A stretch of 64,000 bases of DNA from Aquabacter sediminis (GTDB taxonomy: Bacteria > Pseudomonadota > Alphaproteobacteria > Rhizobiales > Xanthobacteraceae). Below, piece after piece: positions 59,197-64,000 of this stretch. Numbering within the stretch: position 1 is the first letter of the stretch; every line of letters begins with the position of its first letter. The stretch spans positions 248,001 through 312,000 of the forward strand of contig NZ_JARBFX010000006.1 of NCBI RefSeq assembly GCF_028863665.1, written 5' to 3'. The notes under the pieces were generated by a model. That model ran no database searches and was not told the origin of the DNA. It saw only the letters and a list, made by a program, of their open reading frames with translations. The translations under genes were made by a program, and so were the position numbers.

Positions 59197-59385
59197 GCCA
59201 TCTCCGCTCGTCGAAACCAATACACGCCTCGTCCCTTCTCACGGGTCCTTGCCGCCGGAGCCAGGAGCGCGGTGGGCCCCTTTGGATGCCATGCCAGTCC
59301 AGTTCCCTGCGTGCGATGCGAGGAGCGTCGGCCAACAGACCGCGCTGGGCGTCGGCAAAACGAGCATCAGGCGGCGTTCGGCGCC
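59197..59385 (-). pseudogene. Leaderless core remnant of a peptide D paralogue
   Basis: Translated on the minus strand, this stretch contains FADAQRGLLADAPRIARRELDWHG. It lines up with FVDVQRGLWANNPDMLREVMDRHN of peptide D (shared F-D-QRGL-A--P, then RE--D-H). It has no leader or double glycine, starts about 27 bases after the stop of peptide B, and runs in frame into peptide A. It is best read as a decayed gene copy. Confidence 0.5.
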
Positions 59386-59637
59386 TCACTCCTCCTTGAA
59401 GGGGATGGAGCCCGACAGCTGGACCGGGTATGCGCCCGCAAATGATGGCCCCAGATGTGGGGTCGGTGTAGCCGGCTCATCAACCTTCTTGGTGGACCTC
59501 CAGAAATTGCGCTGGAATTCCCCAAGGTTCGCCACCACACCACCCGCCGCCGCCTCGGCACTGGCGTCAGACAGGATGGCGGCGTCCTCGGGAGCCTCGG
59601 CTGAAGCCTCTGCGCTCTGTTCACTGTCGCGCTGCAT
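59386..59637 (-). CDS. Double-glycine leader peptide B
   Basis: An 83-residue peptide with leader MQRDSEQSAEASAEAPEDAA and ILSDASAEAAAGG (GG at 32-33), then a 50-residue core that ends AGAYPVQLSGSIPFKEE. Both the MQRD start and the PVQLSGSI tail recur in peptide C. Upstream bases GATGGGGGACAAAG resemble those before peptide C (GATGGAGACCTCAG), so the copies include the ribosome site. Confidence 0.75.
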   Translation of the reverse strand: MQRDSEQSAEASAEAPEDAAILSDASAEAAAGGVVANLGEFQRNFWRSTKKVDEPATPTPHLGPSFAGAYPVQLSGSIPFKEE

Positions 59638-59760
59638 CTTTGTCCCCCATCATCTCGCCCGCGAGAGGCCTTACACGCCGCAAACATCCCTGCCGAAGGG
59701 AAAGAAGTTTGAGCGAGGCCTGCTTTGCGCCATCACATCGGGCAACCATGTTCAGGCGCC

Positions 59761-59982
59761 TCATTCCTCTGGTACGGAGATCGATCCCGACAACTGGACA
59801 GGACATGCGCCGGCGAGTGGTAAATCGAGGCGGGGGGCCGGCGTTGTCGTCTTTTCGACCTTAATACGGACGCCGGGAACGCGGCCACCCACCACATCCT
59901 CGGCGGCGGCGTCGGAGAGGGAGGTGCCGCATTGCGGTGCCTCGGTTGAAGCCTCCGCTCCCAGTACATTGTCGCGCTGCAT
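59761..59982 (-). CDS. Double-glycine leader peptide C
   Basis: A 73-residue peptide: leader MQRDNVLGAEASTEAPQCG then SLSDAAAEDVVGG (GG at 32-33), core RVPGVRIKVEKTTTPAPRLD and tail LAGACPVQLSGSISVPEE. Closest paralogue of peptide B, with shared start, leader and C-terminus but a diverged, more basic middle. Confidence 0.75.
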   Translation of the reverse strand: MQRDNVLGAEASTEAPQCGTSLSDAAAEDVVGGRVPGVRIKVEKTTTPAPRLDLPLAGACPVQLSGSISVPEE

Positions 59983-60023
59983 CTGAGGTCTCCATCATCT
60001 TTGCGCGGGAAGGCCGGCCCTGG

Positions 60024-60260
60024 TCAGACATCCTTGCCACCGGGGCCGGGAAGCGGGGCGGGCACGGACGGCTTGGCGTTGTGCCGATCCATCACCTCGC
60101 GGAGCATGTCCGGATTGTTCGCCCACAGGCCGCGCTGCACATCGACAAAAAGCGTCTTGAGGGAGCCGCCTCCAGCAGCAGCCTCCACAGCCGCGTCGGT
60201 CAGCTGCGCGGCGTCGACGGGCGCTTGATCCTGGCTCGCGGGAACTGGCTTGCCGTTCAT
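60024..60260 (-). CDS. Double-glycine leader peptide D
   Basis: A 78-residue peptide: leader ends AAQLTDAAVEAAAGGG (GG at 30-31), core SLKTLFVDVQRGLWANNPDM, then LREVMDRHNAKPSVPAPLPGPGGKDV. The core looks like an amphipathic helix followed by a Pro/Gly tail. The ATG at 60260 is preceded by AAGGAATAGG. The frame is open further upstream, through another GG-leader-like stretch. Confidence 0.72.
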   Translation of the reverse strand: MNGKPVPASQDQAPVDAAQLTDAAVEAAAGGGSLKTLFVDVQRGLWANNPDMLREVMDRHNAKPSVPAPLPGPGGKDV

Positions 60261-60482
60261 AATCCTATTCCTTCTTGGACGATGCCCGATCTGGGGCTGA
60301 TGAGCTTCAGTCCTTGCAGTCCAAGGCACCGGTGAGGTGAAGCCCACCCAATCCGGCCTCCCGCCTCCGGCAACAGCTTCGGCGGCCTCTTCGGCCACGA
60401 ATTGCACTGCCTGCCCCAAAGCCGAACAGACTCTCTCGCAGGAAACTATTGTCCCGTCTCGCTGGTGGGAACCGCGGACCAC
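60261..60482 (-). pseudogene. Decayed double-glycine leader peptide (D')
   Basis: The frame upstream of peptide D reads QAVQFVAEEAAEAVAGGG followed by RPDWVGFTSPVPWTARTEA, with no stop before the peptide D start. The VAEEAAEAVAGGG string matches the cluster's leader ends, but no good start, ribosome site or stop is present. It is probably a frameshifted or fused copy, and it could also be read as a 152-residue double-leader form of peptide D. Confidence 0.45.
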
Positions 60483-60682
60483 CGCTCCTTGAGAAAGTCT
60501 CGGGCCTTTTCGGGGGTCGAGATGTCGCCCCGGAGCGACCCACGAAACACGATCTTGGAGACCTCAAAGATATCGAGGAGCCCCCCGCCGGCGATCGCCT
60601 CAGCTTCCGCGTCGGTCATCAATGCGGCGTCGGTCGGCGCGGCGACCGCATCTTTGCCATCACCCTCAGGATCGTTTCCCAT
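60446..60682 (-). CDS. Double-glycine leader peptide E
   Basis: A 78-residue peptide: leader MGNDPEGDGKDAVAAPTDAA and LMTDAEAEAIAGGG (GG at 32-33), core LLDIFEVSKIVFRGSLRGDI then STPEKARDFLKERWSAVPTSE. The core is amphipathic with basic patches. Its 3' end overlaps the decayed D' frame. Confidence 0.74.
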   Translation of the reverse strand: MGNDPEGDGKDAVAAPTDAALMTDAEAEAIAGGGLLDIFEVSKIVFRGSLRGDISTPEKARDFLKERWSAVPTSETGQ

Positions 60683-60801
60683 CCTACCCCCCTCAAACCA
60701 CTACCCAGGTCGCATCAGCTTCAGCAGGATTTGCGCGCTGAGCAGGTCACGCGCCTGTCATTCCGCATGCCAATGCGCCACGCGCCCGGCTGGGTCGCGC
60801 A

Positions 60802-61005
60802 TCAGCGCTTCTTCTGGCCGGGCGTGGCCTGGATCGACTGCATGACCTGGTCCAGCAGCATCTTGCCGCGCGACACCTTCGTGTGCGTGAGGCGGTAGAA
60901 GTAATGACGCATGCTGTTTCCGCCGGAGATGTGCTCCAGCTCGGTCTCATCCAGCTGCCGGCCAAGCGGCGCCGAACCGGTCTTTTCGGCCTCTTGCTTT
61001 GACAT
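60802..61005 (-). CDS. Double-glycine leader peptide F
   Basis: A 67-residue peptide with the most canonical leader of the set, RQLDETELEHISGG (GG at 28-29), matching the bacteriocin-type LxxxELxxIxGG consensus. The core, NSMRHYFYRLTHTKVSRGKM then LLDQVMQSIQATPGQKKR, is strongly basic. The ATG at 61005 has GGAGG six bases upstream. First peptide gene in transcription order, downstream of an AT-rich patch. Confidence 0.78.
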   Translation of the reverse strand: MSKQEAEKTGSAPLGRQLDETELEHISGGNSMRHYFYRLTHTKVSRGKMLLDQVMQSIQATPGQKKR

Positions 61006-61192
61006 GGTACGACCTCCACCATGGCGCACATCTGTTGCGCGCCAACGTGTTCTGCCCAAACCATGCGGCACGGGTGAGGATGAGATCAAGGCCGAATTGG
61101 TAAAAAATCAAGAATTTTGACGGCAACACCAAGAACAGACAGATAGAAAAGGCGCATTCTTACTTATTATTTCAAAACCTTTCCTTTGCCGT
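61006..61192. promoter_or_regulatory. AT-rich leader region of the peptide cluster
   Basis: The 61095-61190 part is markedly AT-rich for this genome (runs such as AAAAAATCAAGAATTTT and TTATTATTTCAAAA). It lies between the end of the TPR gene and peptide F on the minus strand, so it is the likely cluster promoter; individual -35/-10 boxes could not be fixed. Low G+C may also mark transferred DNA. Confidence 0.5.
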
Positions 61193-61882
61193 TCAAATAT
61201 CCCGACCATCCACCGTAACGGCGAGCTCTTTGACCATGTCCTTCGCACCGTCGAGGTGCGGATTGATGGCGAGTGCACGCCGTGCGGCGGCAAGGGCGGC
61301 CTTGTCGTCGCCCAACTCGCGCATGATCAAGGCAAGGCCGAACAGCGCCGTATAGTGCCGGGGCTCGCGCGCCAGCACTTCGCCGATATCGACGAGGGCA
61401 TCTGAATAATCGTCCTGGACATAGAAAATCGTGGCGCGACGGGTCAGGGCAGCCAGATGGTCCGGCGCGATGGCGAGCACCGAGTTGAGCAACTCCACCG
61501 CCAGGTCATATTCCTTGGCCTCTGCAGCCGCCTCTGCGCGGGCCATCAGAAGATCGGCGCTGGCACTGCCGGACTGAGCGAAGATGGCATCGATTCGATT
61601 GCCCACCGCCTTGGCGCTTTCATCGTCCGGGGCGATCTTCAGCGCCTCGAAGAGCGCATCAAGCTGCGCCCGGCGATCCCGCTGCGGGCGGACCCGCGGC
61701 GCGGCGCCATCCCGCGGCCCGCTCACCTCTGGCGCGCCAGGGCGAGGAGCGGCCGGTCCCGTGGTCTGCGCCACCGCAACGGGAGCCAGAAAGAGACAGA
61801 CGGCGGCGGCAAGACCTGCGCGACCAAAGCGCCGCCGCACTGGACGGGAGATCGAGCGGCCAAAAGCCGAATGCGGCGACAT
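61193..61882 (-). CDS. Periplasmic TPR-repeat protein
   Basis: A 229-residue protein with a Sec-type signal (RRRFGRAGLAAAVCLFLAPVAVAQ), a Pro/Gly/Arg-rich linker and about four tetratricopeptide repeats: AKAVGNRIDAIFAQSGSASADLLMARAEAAAEAKEYDLAVELLNSVLAIAPDHLAALTRRATIFYVQDDYSDALVDIGEVLAREPRHYTALFGLALIMRELGDDKAALAAARRALAINP. Probably a scaffold; partner unknown. ATGs at 61882 and 61897 are both possible starts and neither has a clear ribosome site. Confidence 0.8.
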   Translation of the reverse strand: MSPHSAFGRSISRPVRRRFGRAGLAAAVCLFLAPVAVAQTTGPAAPRPGAPEVSGPRDGAAPRVRPQRDRRAQLDALFEALKIAPDDESAKAVGNRIDAIFAQSGSASADLLMARAEAAAEAKEYDLAVELLNSVLAIAPDHLAALTRRATIFYVQDDYSDALVDIGEVLAREPRHYTALFGLALIMRELGDDKAALAAARRALAINPHLDGAKDMVKELAVTVDGRDI

Positions 61883-62014
61883 GGAGCAGGGGCGCATGGG
61901 GGGAGTGTCAACCGCACATGCAAAAGCGTCAACCGCCCCGTCCCTTTCGGGCGGAGCGGCTGAAATCACGAACTCTCGATGAGAAGAACGCGGCGGGCCA
62001 TCAGGCCCGGATCA

Positions 62015-62140
62015 TCAACCCTGGCGCGCCTTGTAGCGCTTCTGGGTCTTGTTGATGATGTACATGCGGCCCTTGCGGCGAACCAGACGGTTGTCGCGGT
62101 GGCGGCCGAGGAGCGACTTGAGCGAATTACGGATCTTCAT
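62015..62140 (-). CDS. rpmJ: 50S ribosomal protein L36
   Basis: A 41-residue protein, [20 protein letters not shown] then [21 protein letters not shown]. This is the longer L36 form of proteobacteria (YkgO-like type) that lacks the C-x2-C-x12-C-x4-H zinc motif of the 37-residue form. It stands alone, as usual for this paralogue in alphaproteobacteria. Confidence 0.96.
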   Translation of the reverse strand: MKIRNSLKSLLGRHRDNRLVRRKGRMYIINKTQKRYKARQG

Positions 62141-62308
62141 GACACACTAGCCTTCGGCCGACCGCGGCGCGCTTGCCGCGCGGCTCGTCGACACGTCTTG
62201 ATGGATCGAGCCGGCGTGATACGGGCCGAGGGGCGCCTTGTCAACGCCCCGCGGCCGTAAATGCCCGGCTTTCCCCTCAAAGGGAGCGCGCGAAAGCCCC
62301 GCCCCGAC

Positions 62309-62989
62309 TCACTTTCCCTGCAGCAGGGGCGCCAATTCCTTCTCCAGGTCCTCGGGGGTCAGAGCGCCCGACACCTTCTTGCCGTTGATGAAGAAGGTCG
62401 GGGTGGAATCCACGCCCAGCTCCTTGTTCGCATATTGGGCGCTGGCCTGGACTTTCTCCGCCAACTCCTTGTCCGTGAGGCACTTCTCGAAATCCGCCTC
62501 GGTCATGCCGGCCTGCTTGTAGACCGCCAGAAGCCCCTGCGCTGGATTGGAGCTGAACGCCCAGCTCTTCTGGGTGTCGAACAGGCTCGACACCATGGGG
62601 AAATACTTGTCCTGGGGCATGCAGCGCGCCAGCATGAAGCCTGCGGTGGCCACCGGGTCGAAGGGGAATTCGCGCAGGATGAAATAGACCTTGCCAGTGT
62701 CGATATATTTCGACTTCAGCTCGGGAAAGGTCTTGGCGTGGAAAGTGGCGCAATGGCTGCAGGTCAGCGAGGCATATTCCACGATGGTCACCGGCGCGGA
62801 CGGATTGCCCAGTGCCTGGGGCGGCAGGGGGCTTGCGGCGGGCGCCATCAGCTTGGCCTGGTCAATGGCCTGCGCCTGGGCCGGCGTGATCGGCCCCAGC
62901 CCCGCCACATGCGCCAGGGGGCCGGCGATCGCGGCGAACAAGGCGATCTGGCTTGCGCCCTTCAGGAACCGGCGACGGTGCAACAGCAT
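62309..62989 (-). CDS. DsbA-family thiol:disulfide oxidoreductase with twin-arginine-like signal
   Basis: A 226-residue periplasmic protein. The N-terminus LLHRRRFLKGASQIALFAAIAGP matches the twin-arginine export consensus (RRxFLK), and cleavage is likely after AQA near residue 40. The thioredoxin/DsbA domain has VTIVEYASLTCSHCATFHAKTFPELKSKYIDTGKVYFILREFPFDP with active-site CSHC and a cis-Pro region STPTFFINGKKVSG. It belongs to the DsbA/DsbG-like group common in alphaproteobacteria. The ATG at 62989 follows GGAGAATTCC; in-frame ATGs further upstream would disrupt the signal. Confidence 0.9.
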   Translation of the reverse strand: MLLHRRRFLKGASQIALFAAIAGPLAHVAGLGPITPAQAQAIDQAKLMAPAASPLPPQALGNPSAPVTIVEYASLTCSHCATFHAKTFPELKSKYIDTGKVYFILREFPFDPVATAGFMLARCMPQDKYFPMVSSLFDTQKSWAFSSNPAQGLLAVYKQAGMTEADFEKCLTDKELAEKVQASAQYANKELGVDSTPTFFINGKKVSGALTPEDLEKELAPLLQGK

Positions 62990-63226
62990 GGAATTCTCCG
63001 AACAATGGAAGCGCATGACGGCCGCTTCCAGGCCGTCCAACGGGAAGACCGGATGAGAGCCCGCAGCCCAACGGATGGCCTTTCCGATCGCGAGAGGACA
63101 ACCCTCGTCCCGATCGACCACCTCCGTGCCGGACAGGACCCGACCAACCGGCGGCACCGCGTTATCCCTCAAAGATCAGACGTGGGCGTTTAACATGGCG
63201 GTCTTGGGGCGCCAATGCGCGCCCGT

Positions 63227-63700
63227 TCAAGATTTCCGGCGCTCCCGCCGCACCAGGGCGCCAAGCCGCGCGAGGGATGCGGCGAGCCCCTCGTTTTCGA
63301 ACGCGCCGATCTGCCGGCGCGCCTCAGCCACGGCGGCAGGATCAGGCTCCACCGGACGAGGGGGAACGCGGCGCGGCGGCACCGGACCCTGGCGGAGCGC
63401 GATGCGCGTGACGCAGCGCCAGCCGAAATAGGTGTTGATCCGCTCCACGATCTGGGCGGCGGCATATTGCATTTCGATGGCGTATGGCCCCTCCACCCGC
63501 ACCACCAAGGTGGCCTCCTGGTTGCCGTCGCGTGGCCATTGCAGCTTCACCGGCATGCTGCGGGGACCCAGCTCCGGTCCGGCGATCTCGTCCCAGTGGG
63601 TCACGATCTCGACAGTGGAAAACCCGGCGCGTCCACAGGCGTCCGCGATGGTGGGGCCGACCAGGTCAGCCAGGGGCCGGGGGCCGAACCTTTTCTTCAT
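63227..63700 (-). CDS. DUF721 (DciA-like) protein
   Basis: A 157-residue protein with a DUF721 domain: RPLADLVGPTIADACGRAGFSTVEIVTHWDEIAGPELGPRSMPVKLQWPRDGNQEATLVVRVEGPYAIEMQYAAAQIVERINTYFGWRCVTRIALRQGP. DUF721 proteins include DciA, a loader of the replicative helicase. The C-terminal helices (AAVAEARRQIGAFENEGLAASLARLGALV) are family-typical. Divergent from mutY with an 80-base gap, an arrangement frequent in alphaproteobacteria. Confidence 0.9.
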   Translation of the reverse strand: MKKRFGPRPLADLVGPTIADACGRAGFSTVEIVTHWDEIAGPELGPRSMPVKLQWPRDGNQEATLVVRVEGPYAIEMQYAAAQIVERINTYFGWRCVTRIALRQGPVPPRRVPPRPVEPDPAAVAEARRQIGAFENEGLAASLARLGALVRRERRKS

Positions 63701-63780
63701 CCTCACCCTTCCACGGCGGACCGCATACCCATTGCCAAGCGCATCTTGCGGGCCGCGCCTTGCCCCGTCAGGGTGCAGGC

Positions 63781-64000
63781 ATGACCAGCGCCATCCTATC
63801 CGCTCAGCACACGACAATGAAGGCTCAGCCCGATCCCGCCGCTCTCCTCGCCTGGTATGATCGCCATCGCCGGCGCCTGCCCTGGCGGGCGGAAGAGGGG
63901 CGGATGGCCGATCCCTATCACGTCTTTCTGTCGGAAATCATGCTCCAGCAGACGACGGTGAAGGCGGTTGGGCCTTATTTCGTGGACTTCCTGCGCCGCT
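63781..64000 (+). CDS. mutY: A/G-specific adenine glycosylase, N-terminal part
   Basis: The first 73 codons of MutY, cut by the window end. LLAWYDRHRRRLPWRAEEGR and DPYHVFLSEIMLQQTTVKAVGPYFVDFLRR match the family start, including the catalytic Glu in SEIMLQQT. It removes adenine opposite 8-oxoguanine. The ATG at 63781 is used; a second ATG at 63817 is in frame and would give a more typical short N-terminus. Confidence 0.93.
   Translation, partial: MTSAILSAQHTTMKAQPDPAALLAWYDRHRRRLPWRAEEGRMADPYHVFLSEIMLQQTTVKAVGPYFVDFLRR

Noticed and set aside
60307-60567. An Arg-rich 86-codon minus-strand frame overlapping peptides D' and E
   Set aside because: It lacks the GG leader and is out of phase with peptide E. 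Its composition is typical of a shifted frame, though it may contain the lost 3' end of the D' copy.

Overview
The window is high-GC (roughly two thirds G+C), densely coded, and looks like a chromosome segment of an alphaproteobacterium of the order Hyphomicrobiales, probably near Xanthobacteraceae. This placement is inference. It rests on a GapR (DUF2312) protein, an MbfA-type membrane ferritin, DUF1036, DUF1244 and DUF3008 proteins, nadABC behind NadQ-like operators, TRAP transport, and dispersed palindromic repeats of the kind seen in that order. I saw no tRNA, rRNA, CRISPR array, insertion sequence or prophage.

Layout. 0-3.6 kb: end of a Flp pilin locus, an MFS exporter, a GNAT enzyme and an alpha/beta hydrolase. 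3.8-8.2 kb: an operon of ridA-like protein, MHS-type transporter, MOSC protein and PDR-type flavin/2Fe-2S reductase, divergent from an XRE-cupin regulator with AGTAAAC/GTTTACT sites between them. 8.2-13 kb: a MacAB tripartite efflux operon with a NodT-type outer-membrane lipoprotein. 13.2-14.2 kb: a ModE-like and an ArsR regulator. 14.2-20.7 kb: a catabolic module (HisD-family dehydrogenase, cyclase-family hydrolase, SDR, two beta-hydroxyacid-dehydrogenase-like proteins, HbpS/GlcG protein) around a TetR regulator. A 14-bp palindrome, TTATCGAnCGATAA, occurs at both divergent promoters. 20.7-24.9 kb: a C4 sugar-acid (threonate/erythronate) module with LacI regulator and two perfect 16-bp operators. 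25.2-27.4 kb: TetR plus two glutathione transferases, one LigE-like. 27.5-40.5 kb: a second catabolic region with flavin reductase, luciferase-type and FAD monooxygenases, enol-lactonase-like hydrolase, TRAP transporter, cupin, Gfo/Idh enzyme, MFS and TauE exporters, LysR and TetR. 40.5-44.8 kb: DUF3008, MbfA, zinc alcohol dehydrogenase and PHA synthase. 45-52.3 kb: a 1729-residue extracellular cellulase/adhesin-like protein, divergent from a LytS/LytTR two-component pair. 52.3-55.9 kb: nadABC. 55.9-64 kb: gapR, DUF1244, DUF1036, pyruvate kinase, a cluster of double-glycine leader peptides, a TPR protein, rpmJ, a DsbA-like protein, a DUF721 protein and the start of mutY.

The most unusual items are: (1) the 2-kb cluster of six intact and at least two decayed double-glycine leader peptides at 58976-61005; (2) a GH5 cellulase domain nested inside a Calx-beta domain of the giant protein; (3) a duplicated promoter/operator module with an intervening terminator-like hairpin before nadA; and (4) several paired palindromic operators that assign local regulators to their targets.
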